Source of the DNA: Cordylochernes scorpioides
Lineage: Eukaryota > Arthropoda > Arachnida > Pseudoscorpiones > Chernetidae
Direction of reading: 5' to 3'
Assembly: GCA_030710605.1 (NCBI GenBank)
Contig: CP092872.1
Location: 11,033,691-11,097,690, forward strand
Length of the DNA: 64,000 nucleotides
Numbering within the stretch: the stretch's first letter is position 1; every line of letters begins with the position of its first letter. Positions 51,030 through 60,820 of the stretch are shown here, piece by piece. The position numbers were made by a program, and so were the translations under genes. The notes under the pieces were generated by a model. That model had not been told where the DNA came from, did not search any database, and saw only the letters and a program-made list of their open reading frames with translations.

Positions 51030-51195
51030 ATACATATATATATCAAAATATCATTTATTTTACCAATATTTAAGTTATTTCAGTAACATACATAAATATG
51101 TCATAATACCTTGATAAAGGTTGGCGTTCAGCCAACTGAAATATTGGTTAATTAAATGATATTTTGATCCAATATATGTCTTTTTAATTAAAGAT
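51030..51195. mobile_element. Type C foldback, left arm shortened
   Basis: The right arm is complete to TTTGATCCAATATATGTC. The left arm keeps TCATTTATTTTACCAATATT only. Confidence 0.6.
51107..51150 (+). ncRNA. Type C hammerhead-like motif
   Basis: TACC, TTGATAA (51111-51117), GTTGGC/GCCAAC, GAAA (51138-51141), TATT, GGTT. Stem I is three pairs. Same UUGAUAA core as the other type C copies. Confidence 0.45.
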
Positions 51196-52150
51196 TTATT
51201 TTTTGATTGCTCGATTTTCAAAATATTATATATTAATGTGTGATATATAAGATAATCTATTATTTGTCAATTTATTTAGGTAATTATCTTTTAAATACCT
51301 TAATTTAAATATAATATTCACTGTGTTGTCATTCATTTTTCTAAAATATGCATATTAACATTTAAGACACAGAATATGTAATTATAATATATTATCCTTC
51401 ACAAAATATTATTAAGAGACTCTCTATATATTGAATATAATTAGTTTAATATTTGTCAAAAATATATTTCCAAACGAAATTTAAATAAATCCATACGCCA
51501 TAGAAAAAAGTAGGCTAAGTGAAAAAGAGCGGGAAAAGAATTTGAAAAAATCGTCTGCACCTAAATTTCTAGAAATTCCGTAATACATTCAGCAGCACTG
51601 GCCATATATTTCATCTAAATAATTTTAGAAAATAAAATCCCAAAAGATTGAATTCTTGAGAATTTCTTCTCTCTGTCTCTCAGGAGATTGTTTGATGCTT
51701 TTTTTTTTTGCCTTTTTCTTTTCTCTCACACCATTTCCATTGGATTTCTTTAATCACCGATATTTCTGACGTTAATCTCTGTGGTTTCAGAATGAATCAA
51801 CACACGCTACCCACGGCTGAATAAATTGGGTGAGTTGTTTACTTACTCTGTACCACTCCACAAAATATTGCCAATAAACTCGACAAAATATATTGGTAGT
51901 AATCAAGATAAAATTGTGATAAACATTTAAAAACTACAAACATATTTCTTCACAATGATTTTCTTTTTATTTTGAAATGCTTTCATATTATTTATTCATA
52001 GTATAAATTTCGGCTACATGAACTCAGTAGAATTTAGTTTAAATATATAAGGATTAAAACATTACATGAGGAGCTTCTTTTTATAGTATGAAATTCATAG
52101 TATAAAAGAAGCATAAAATACTATTTTACAAGAGGTTTCTGCATTTGGCC
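51196..52150. other. Spacer
   Basis: Mostly AT-rich. The 51480-51830 part looks unique and less AT-rich, with no open frame of note. Confidence 0.4.
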
Positions 52151-52154
52151 CGCT

Positions 52155-52240
52155 TTATTTATTTATTACCAGTTACAAATAAGACACGCTATATCCGATC
52201 TGGATAATTGCGCGTGAAACTATTTACAATAATTGTAGTA
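52155..52240 (-). mobile_element. LINE 3' tail (type L)
   Basis: TTATTTATTACCAG then CACGCTATATCCGATCTGG and GATAATTGCGCGTG, the type L signature. Confidence 0.45.
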
Positions 52241-52244
52241 GAGT

Positions 52245-53140
52245 AGGTAACAGAATTATCAAAAAGAAAATAAACAATTAAGAACATGAGCATTGAATAA
52301 ACATATCCATTAAACAAATATGCAACAACATAAGCAGATAGAAGAAATCGCAAGGTAGTTATTTACATTAATTTAGCCCGATGGAGAAATAATTTGTGCA
52401 TTTTAAACTAAGAAAAAACTCATTGTGAGAAAATATTTTTAAACATTTTTCACAATTTTATATTGAATTATTGATAGAGATTTATATTGGCAGTATATAT
52501 ATATAAACAGACAAAACTTGTGTATTTACATATATTTTTAGGTAAATGCGATCGTATTTCAAGAAATGAGATAATCTCCACACAAAATATTAAAATAATA
52601 GGATATTATTGCATGTAAATAGGTAAAATATGATGATATTTTGATTGTAAATGGTAAATCTATTACAATCACAGTTAGTACATTGCAATCAAATACGTTA
52701 TCATTATTATCATAAATATCTTGTAGTAATCAATTTAATATATTACTACTGATTATTTTAATTTCCTTATAAATTCAAGAGAGCAACAAACAAGGTTTTG
52801 ATTTGAACAAAGAAATACTCAATCAATTCATTGTTCCTGAGTTTTGGTATTAAATCTTTGGGTAACCCTCTTATAAATGCTTTCATCGCAATTATATCAA
52901 ATAAAGAAATAATCATATTGAATAATGTGCCTTATAAATATACAAGGAATATAGCAATGAAACCCAGGACTCGAAATACCTACTGTTGGAATGTCCACTT
53001 TCCAGAGCGTTAGACAACAGACAATAAACAATGTTGAATATCCATATCAATTTGTAAATACCAGAGAGAATTGTCACAGATTTAACTATTTATGTAAATA
53101 TATTTATGATTATCTTTCACTTGAAAGGATCAGGTTCCTA
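52245..53140. other. AT-rich spacer
   Basis: Short open frames (52831-53176) have no recognisable features. No repeat identified. Confidence 0.4.
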
Positions 53141-53223
53141 ATACAGTACAACCTCTTTGTAAAGGACAACACCTAATTGCAGACCCAAAGTGTCCTTTAG
53201 GGAGAGATGTCCTCTTACTGGAG

Positions 53224-53521
53224 AGTTACTAAATTGGAAAAAAAAGGAAAAATATGTCCAGGGTAGCCTAGTGGACATGGCATCTGCCCGGTAAGCGGAA
53301 CACTGTGGGTTCGATTCCCATCCCTGGACACTTTTATTTTTCCGTTTATCATTACTCTTCACAATTCATCCTTTCATACATCATCCATAAGGTTGGAAAT
53401 AATCGTTATTTCTCCTTAAAATAAATTTGATTTTCCGTTCAAAAGAAACACATGCGGGATAATTTTCAAATGTAGTTTTACAATCACAAGCCGTATTATA
53501 TTGTATTATAAGTTACTAAAT
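53224..53521 (+). mobile_element. tRNA-Thr-type SINE, copy 3, with 11-bp target duplication
   Basis: SINE body 53235-53510 flanked by AGTTACTAAAT on both sides (53224-53234 and 53511-53521). The head folds as a tRNA, the body matches 17030 and 17328, and the 3' end is a short TTGTATTAT tail rather than poly(A). This is the youngest-looking copy. Confidence 0.85.
53257..53328 (+). tRNA. tRNA-Thr(GGT)-like head of SINE
   Basis: A full cloverleaf is visible. The acceptor TCCAGGG/CCCTGGA, D stem GCC/GGC, anticodon stem TCTGC/GCGGA and T stem GTGGG/CCCAT all pair. The anticodon loop CCGGTAA gives GGT, but base 33 is C where T is normal, and the discriminator is C. It is a SINE promoter rather than a decoding tRNA, in my reading. 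Confidence 0.7.
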
Positions 53522-53679
53522 AGTAAAAATAGTAATTTTGAAAATGAAAACTGACCTTTGTGAAGCTGTGTCCGCTAAAGGAAGGTTCTACTGTATATAT
53601 TATTGTTTTTTCATCTTATTATTTATTTTCTTACATATAATGAGTTTATAACTGTCTTGGTTTAGCAATTGTATAAATT

Positions 53680-53740
53680 GATGCAATTATCCTTAGCGGT
53701 GATATCGCGTTTTGTGTGTTGAAATAAAGATATAAAGGTA
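53680..53740 (+). mobile_element. LINE 3' tail (type L), plus strand
   Basis: GATGCAATTATCCTTAGCGG, GATATCGCG and GTGTGTTGAAATAAAG. Confidence 0.45.
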
Positions 53741-53866
53741 TATTTTTGAAAAGACATAAATTATATACAACAATAAATTCAGGTTATATATTCAAGACTT
53801 ATTTTAGAAAGTTGGACCACAATGAAATACAGTAACAGTATTGATAGAAATTCTCTCCGCGTTATA

Positions 53867-56200
53867 CAGGGTGATCCAAAAGTCCCGCACAACTTTAAAA
53901 ATTAATAACTCCGCGAATATTTGCGCTAGAGCAATGCGGTAAACACCATTGTGTTCAGAATGCAATGGGATTTTTTATGGCAAATATTGAAAATTTCGAA
54001 ATTGATTTTAGTTACAATTTCATTCCCTAGATGGCGCTGTACCAGAATCAGAAATTCAGCGGCCAAATTGTTTGATTAATTGAAAAGTATAACTGATCTA
54101 CACGTATTTTTCATTTTTGTATACCAGGAAAGAATCCTAATAATATCAAATCGTTAATTAATAAAGCACCATTTCGCCAAAAGTTAGAAGAAATGGTTAC
54201 CGATTTTTAAATACAATCTGAGATATGTAAAATAGGTATATGCAAATTAAAACATGTAGCAAAAAAATATTTATATTTTTGATAGAGTTTTGTCAAATAT
54301 ATTGAATGTTTGAAAAACATAGCTGAATTCAATACACGATTTTTTGAAATGTTAATATAGTACCAAAAATTATGATGGTACTACTAATAGGATTTCTTGC
54401 TATAAGGAATGTGTAATTTCTTGAATAATTGGCGACACTCGACTATTTAACTGGAAATTTGTCATGATCCAACAAATGAAATATAGATGGGAGTGACAAA
54501 ATACATTTGTCGTACTTTATTCCAAATATCCTATGGGCTTGTCAAATGTTATCATTGTTTATTATACTGTACACGATTTTTAAAAATGTATCCCCTCAAA
54601 TAAATATAATTTTTAAATCAACCATTTGCGTTGAAAAACGTGGTAGTAAAATCATTTTGTATTATTTTTTTTGCCCAAAATTTCTAAAGGTGGGGTGTTA
54701 CAGAGAATATTCCTTATGCTATTTCTTTTAATGAGCGAAAAGCGATAAATTAAACATAAGGGATAAAATTGTGTGTACAGTGTTATTCGAGAAGTTATAA
54801 CACTTTGGTCTGCACGACATAATATAAGATGTGAGCAAATGACAAACAAACAAAAATTACTTCTCACAAATAAAAAAGAGACAAGATATGAGGACAGAAT
54901 TTATTTACCCATAACCCAACACAAAGAGCTGCAAAACATTGGTAGATAATATAATACATGGAAGCTTTTATAACACATGAGGTAACTGCCTTCTCTCTTG
55001 TATTAGATCACAATCCTTGCTCAATGTGGCGCCCTTCATTCTCAAACACCGTCTGCAGACGATAGATGACAGAATGGACAGCATCAAATAAAATATCTGA
55101 TGAAATTGATGAAACGTGCCGTCTGATAGAAGCCTTCAACATGACCAATGTGGTAGACCGGCATCGATAAACACGCGACTTAATGTACCCCCATATCCAA
55201 AAATCGCAAGGCGTCAAGTCTGGTGATCTTGAAGGCCACTGGTGTATAAAGTGGCGACTTATCACACGATCTTCACCGAACGTATCCTTCAGCAATTGTT
55301 TGGCACCGCGGGAGATATGAGGAGGTCCTCCATCTTGCATGAATGTTATTTCGCTCAGTGCTTGTCTGTCCTGCAATATGGGGATAACCTTTTCTCTCAA
55401 AAGTTGAACATAACGTTCACCAGTTACAGAAACGGTTTTAAATGTTCTTCCATTTATTTCTTCAAAGAAAAATGGCCCAATAATAAAAGAAGAAGTGAAC
55501 CCACACCAAACTATAACTCTGGGCTGATGAAGTGGCATTTCTGTAAAATACCTAGGGTTTTCTGTTGCCCAAATGCGGCTGTTTTGAGTGTTAACTTCTC
55601 CGTTCAGAGTAAATTGAGCTTCATCTGTCCACAGAACATTCAACAGCCAGTTTTCATCAATATCAATTTGCCGGAAAACCCATGAAGCGAATTCTTGACG
55701 CTTCTCAAAATCGCCGACTTTTAGCTCGTGAAGTCTTTGAATTTTTTACGGGTATTTTTTAAGAAAAATTCCTAGTGCTCTCCAAACTGTTCCATACCAA
55801 ATCCCCGTTTGTCGAGCACTTACTTCTCCATACGTGGATAACGTTTCAATAGCTTCAACATTCTGCGGAACCGTAGCAACCCCTGACTTGCATGTCGATG
55901 GTCTTCCACTCCGAGATTTTGCTTCCAGAGATCCAGTCTTCTCCAAAGTTTTTATCATTCGCCTTAGAGAGTAGCAACTCATGGGTCCTTTACCGCTTCG
56001 AATACCTTTAAAGGTACGAAACGCTTGTAAAGCTTCAGTGGCAGATTCTGAATTGCAATAAAAAAATTTCACCAAGAGTGATTTATGCTGTAGTGATGGT
56101 AAAATAAATTGTTGTGCATGTAAATAGATGAAGATTATTTGCATTTTTCAAAACCTCATTATGTAAAAATATATGTGTATATAAATTGGATATTTGTTGT
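53867..56200 (-). mobile_element. Mariner-like transposon, one end intact
   Basis: The 3' end carries a mariner-like terminal sequence (ACAGGGTGATCCAAAAGTCC at 53866-53885). The transposase ends 1.1 kb inside. The opposite inverted repeat is not found near 56150-56300, so the 5' end is truncated or replaced by the following sequence. The intervening 53.9-55.0 kb is non-coding. Confidence 0.65.
55008..56144 (-). pseudogene. Mariner-like DDD transposase with one nonsense codon
   Basis: N-terminal helix-turn-helix region (LLVKFFYCNSESATEALQAF, then SCYSLRRMIKTLEKTG and SGRPST). Catalytic region has WTDEAQF, FMQDGGPPH and SPDLTPCDFW, so three acidic residues are present; I count 42 residues between the second D and the D of PCD. 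The whole ~350-codon frame is open except for a TAA near 55747, just after KKYP. The start Met seen in the copy at 63784 is Leu here. This pattern suggests fairly recent inactivation. Confidence 0.88.
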
Positions 56201-56314
56201 TGGCCGAACCAATAACCATACACACCTCATCTCGTTAACGGAATAATGTTCTTTGTCTGGTCTGCCTTTTTTTACTCTCTTTGGAGTAGATTTGTTTTTT
56301 GATAGTTTTTATTT

Positions 56315-56623
56315 ATGGAGCTGAACCAGTATGATGGCGGTGGTGGAGGAAGTCAGCAGGCCAACAAGCGGCCGCGTTCTGAGGACGAAGACCTCCTCCC
56401 GTCTTCCCATCACCAATTTAAATTCAACAGCATGGCGAACTTGTTCAACTTTGAGTGCCAAACCTTCGAAGCGATCATTGCCGACACCAGCCTGGACTCC
56501 CCCGAAAAAATACAGATGGCCACCAAAGGACTGATACTGACTCTCGTCCAAGAGGCAGAACTTCTTCTTAAGGACGCCTTCAAGGGAGCCAGTCTAGGAA
56601 AACCCAATCCCACAGCCAACTAA
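56315..56623 (+). CDS. Unidentified 102-codon reading frame
   Basis: ATG at 56315, stop at 56621-56623. A Gly-rich acidic/basic N-terminus (KRPRSEDEDLL) is followed by a helical-looking region (PEKIQMATKGLILTLVQEAE). GC content exceeds the flanks, and codon use looks real. It lies between a mariner element and LINE remains, so it may be the start of a retroelement ORF1. KRPR could act as a nuclear signal. I recognise no family. Confidence 0.4.
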   Translation: MELNQYDGGGGGSQQANKRPRSEDEDLLPSSHHQFKFNSMANLFNFECQTFEAIIADTSLDSPEKIQMATKGLILTLVQEAELLLKDAFKGASLGKPNPTAN

Positions 56624-56989
56624 AGGAGCTACTTAGAGATTGATAGTGAATACAATGAGTTGAGTTTTGTATCTTAGCTCGGTCAAATTGGAGTAGCTGG
56701 TCCACTGTGGTTTGAACTATTCTAGGCATTTCTCCTCGCAAAACCATATAATCTTCACAGTTCTTTAGAAAAGAAAAACCCCAAGAGTCAATGATGTTAT
56801 TCAGGTTATAAATAAAGTTGTTTCCCGCTTTTCCCAAAATTGAAACTTCCTAGAGCTGGAACAAGCAAACATAAGGTAATCTTGTCCTGTCCATTTTTAA
56901 AATCCGTATCTAGAACTTTAGAATCAATTTCGTAATGTTTAATTCAAGGGACATCCTTTCGGTTTCTGTTCGTAAGATATAGCCCGGAG

Positions 56990-58105
56990 TGTAAATTTGC
57001 GAAGGTCAAGAAATCGCCGTAAGAAAAATATCCTGGATCTGGTTTACAACTCCTATCTGATTCGTCGCCCACAGTGGGGCCGAGTATAATAACGTGGATA
57101 AAACTATGGAGTCAAGTAATTTCATCACTGCTCCGAACGATATGGTTCTTGACTTAGATAGTATTCTCCATACTGCGTTTGTAGCAATCAATGCTTTGCT
57201 TTTAAAGTGCTGCGCCACGTAAGGAGTTGGATTCTTTATTGTTAAGGGGTAGCCAAGATACGTATATTTTGAGGTAACTGTCAAAGGTTGTTGGCCCCAA
57301 AACCAAACGTCAGATCTAGCCAAGCGGCCTCCATTTCGAAACGCTACGATTTTAGACTGGAATTGGTTCAGAGTTAAACTATTTTCCTCAAAATATTTTT
57401 TATTAAATTAATCTTTATTTGGATATTTATCTTGTATTCACCACGGAAGACTATATCATCCGCGAACAGGAGCAGGTGTATAGTTACATGGCCCGGTAAG
57501 TATATACCTGGCAGGTCAGAATCATCCAGCGTAGCAACCAGATTGTTATTGAAAATAATAAATAAATACGGTGAAAGAGGTTCACCCTGAAGAACACCTG
57601 ATTGTATTTTGATAAATTCTGTAAAAGAGCCGCTCCATCTGACCGCTGCCATCATTTGAGCATAGTAGTTCTGTTTCTACAGGTAAACTCCGTATAAAAA
57701 GAGGCTCCTTCGTAAAACTTTAGATTCGTTATACAGTTCTGTATAAGTTTGATAAATCGCCCACTTAAACCAACAAGCGCAAGCTTTCTCCATAATAGTA
57801 GATGTGGAACTGTATCAAACGCTTTTTAAGATCAACAAAGAATGTGTAAAGTTTCCTCCTTTTGCGGTTTGATGTCATTTGAATTAGTGACGTAAGCGTG
57901 AAGATATGGTCTTTGCACGAGTAGCCCTTTCTGAATCCTGCCTGGTTTTCCGCTATGAGTTTTCTATTTTCAATCCAATTACTTAGTCTATTTTTTAAAA
58001 TGGATGTAAAATGTTTTGACAAGTTGCTTATAAGGGCAATGCCCCTATAATTTGATGGTGTAACTACCTTATTAAACGAAGCCTCTAGCCCAGAAGATAT
58101 TGACA
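56990..58105 (-). pseudogene. Non-LTR retrotransposon reverse transcriptase fragment
   Basis: Minus strand encodes, in several frames, SNYRGIALISNLSKHF, AENQAGFRKGYSCKDHIF, a motif A-like FVDLKK region, GVLQGEPLSPYLF (motif B) and LLLFADDIV (catalytic YADD-like motif), then a thumb region with YTYLGYPLT and STLLYSAPLW. At least three frameshifts. The N-terminal endonuclease side is cut off where the plus-strand LINE begins. Confidence 0.8.
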
Positions 58106-60794
58106 GGGTGGTCCTCCTTCTGACTTCCATCCTGCAATCAGCTTGTGACTCTTCCATGGGGAGACGCTCCAATACTACAAGACCGTCAAAGCCGTGGTGG
58201 ACCCCCGAACTGAGTCGGATCAGAAGGTTGGTTATCTCCCTCCGCCGTTATAGTCAGAAAGTCCGGTGTTCTATTAGGAATTTCTTCCGCGGTTTATACC
58301 GAGCGTGCCATAATCGACTGAAGGCGGCTATACGGAAAGCTAAAAGTAAATCCTGGTTTAATCTCTGCAAGGAGGTGTCATCCGCATACTGGAGTGACAT
58401 ACATCGATTTATCGCCCGGGGCCGCGGCTCCCCCCGAGGTCCGCCACTTCTCAAACATGATAACGGCTCTCTTTACAATCCTCATGAGACTTGCCAGACC
58501 CTGTTGAATCACTTTTTCCTACCTGACACCAGACCTCACCCGCAAAGGAATGCAATTTCTGCTCACTCAGACGAACCTGAATTCAAACCCTGGGAAGTTT
58601 TGCGAGCCATTCATCGCTGTGGAAAAAGGAAAGCCCCGGGCCCTGACGGTCTTGGTTCAAAATGCCTAGACCTGGGCGGCCCTTCCTTGCAATTCCTGCT
58701 GGCCGAATTGTTCACCAAATGCCTTCGTAGGGGCCACTTCCCCCGTCAATGGAAAGAAGGCCGCCTCATACTTCTGTCTAAATCCTCCAATTCAGCCACC
58801 AGTCAGCTGGAGAAATACAGACCTATTACTTTATTGAACACTATGGCCAAAGTATTTGAGAGATGTATCCTGGCCCGACTTCAGAGGCTCGCGGATCGTC
58901 ATGGATGGTTCTTTGAAGATCAATACAAAACCGTATTGGGTACCGTAAATGGTCGTTCAGCGGAAGATGCACTGGCGAGTATCACTCAATTAATTGAAGA
59001 AAGACAAGCTCACTGGAGGAAACTCTTGTCATCAGCTCGGACATCAGTAAGGCCTTCGACACTGTTTGGAGGCCGGCAATCATACAAAATCTTGAACGTC
59101 TAAATTGTTCAGAGTCTATTACCTGTTTAGTAAAAAGCTTTTTGGAAGACCGGACGGTTTCTTACTCAGCTTGGACAGCAACAGAATGTACGTCCTCCCA
59201 ACTCGGCACTCCCCAGGGTTCAGCGCTAAGTCCTTTCCTGTGGAACATAGTTTCTCGGACCATCTTCACCCTTCCCTCCATCATAGATAGCCGATTAATA
59301 GCTTACGCGGACGACTTCACCCTTATGACTCAGGTTCGTAGTCGCCTGCCGGTCTCTGCCACTAACGCCTTCTTGGAGAGGTTGACATCTTGGTGCACGA
59401 TAAATGGTCTTAATATAAACCCCATTAAGACTCAAGCTTGCCTGTTCCAATGGCGTAATGTCCACCCCAACTCCGAGACAGGGCTTAGAGTCCTTGGTCA
59501 ACCTTTAAACATCAAGAAGACTGTCACAATCTTAGGAGTGGAGTTTTACCAGACCCGCGGATTTGTCGCCCACCTACGCAAGATCACACGTAGGTGCAGA
59601 TCAATAATCCCACGACTCACCCACACCATACAGGGTAAATTTGGAATCTTCTTTTCAGCTGGACGGAGTGTCAGCATGGGGAGGTCGTGCTCTCTCCAGC
59701 GAAGGCATTAGGCAACTTAGGAGCCTTCACTGCAAGTTTGCGAAACGTGTACTGAGAGGAGGTCCTTACACACCTACAGTCTCAGCCATCTCCATCACCG
59801 GCAGCCCTCCTTTCGATATTATTGTTAGGTCTCGTACGGCGTTCCTGAAGGAAATCAATGAAGGAAATTTTGAATCTAGACCAGGCCCTGCTTCTTTGCC
59901 ATACCCTCCAGATAGACGTCAACTGTCTTTCAGTCTAAACATCGAGGAGATAACAACACCTATAATATTTACAGACAGATCAAAAATGAGGCTGGGGTGG
60001 GCGCTGCAATTGTTCCCTCATCAGAAGATCAGCAGCCCGTTCTCTTACGGCTCCATCCCGACTGCACAGCCTTCCAGGCTGAACTTCTGGCAATCCGCTG
60101 GGCGGTCCGTCTGGTGAAGGAAGGTTATGCAAGAAATGCGATCACTATCGCGTCGGACTGCAGATCAGCTCTGTCAGCCATATGTACGTCAGGTCCAGTT
60201 CGATCGACATTAGTAGCTAAGATTATTTTCGTACTGAGCACCAACCAAAACGTAAATCTGTGTTGGGTGCCGGGACACTGCGGCATCGACGGAAAGGAAA
60301 GAGCAGACAGAGCTGCTAAGAACGCGGCCGTTTTGATCTTAGAGCCATCATTTTCCATTCTGCCTAGAAGCCTGGCCCGTAACCACTCACGCGCGGCAGC
60401 CCTAGACGCATGGACGGAGGTTTATTGCCAGGACCACTACAACAGACACCTGAGGAGAATAGCCCATACTCCAGACCGGCTGCTCCAATTCCTCCCTAAG
60501 GTCTGTCCTGGAGAAGTCACCACCACCTTACTTACAGGACATGGCCATGTTCGGGCAGACTTGGTTCTCTGGCGTCCTGGGGAAGACCCATCTTGCCCAC
60601 ATTGTATGGAGGAACAACAGACTGTGGACCACCTTCTATTCAGATGCCCTGCTTTCATGCAACACAGAATGAAGACAGCTCTGCTGCTTGGGAAGACCTC
60701 CTTCGACCCAGTCTCGTTGGCTGGACTCCCGGGTTCTCTGCAGGCATGGAACTTCCTGACCAGCTGGTTCGGCTCTGCAATTGGCTCGATATAA
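58106..60794 (+). pseudogene. R1/I-like LINE ORF2: reverse transcriptase and RNase H
   Basis: Domains in order: KAPGPDGL and YRPITLLNTMAKVFERCI (58.6-58.9 kb), DISKAFDTVW (motif A), LGTPQGSALSPFLW (motif B), LIAYADDFTLM (catalytic), then RNase H with FTDRSK, QAELLAIRWAV, ASDCRSALSAI and WVPGHCGIDGKERAD, and a C-terminal CPHCMEEQQTVDHLLFRCP zinc motif. Frameshifts lie near 59020, 59690 and 59985; otherwise frames are open. The endonuclease is missing at the 5' side. RT followed by RNase H points to the R1/I/LOA side of the LINE tree. GC content is well above the flanks. Confidence 0.9.
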
Positions 60795-60820
60795 ATATAA
60801 TCTAGAGTAACTGGTTTCTA

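Larger units (their letters stand above)
53144..53593. mobile_element. Tigger-like MITE interrupted by a SINE
   Basis: CAGTACAACCTCTTTGTAAAG start and CTTTAGCGG..GGTTCTACTG-type end (complement CAGTAGAACCTTCC), flanked by TA (53142-53143 and 53594-53595). Removing the SINE and one target copy leaves about 160 bp. Confidence 0.7.

Noticed and set aside
53257..53328. Functional tRNA-Thr gene
   Set aside because: It lies inside an 11-bp target duplication with a SINE body, has C33 and a C discriminator, and has decayed sister copies.
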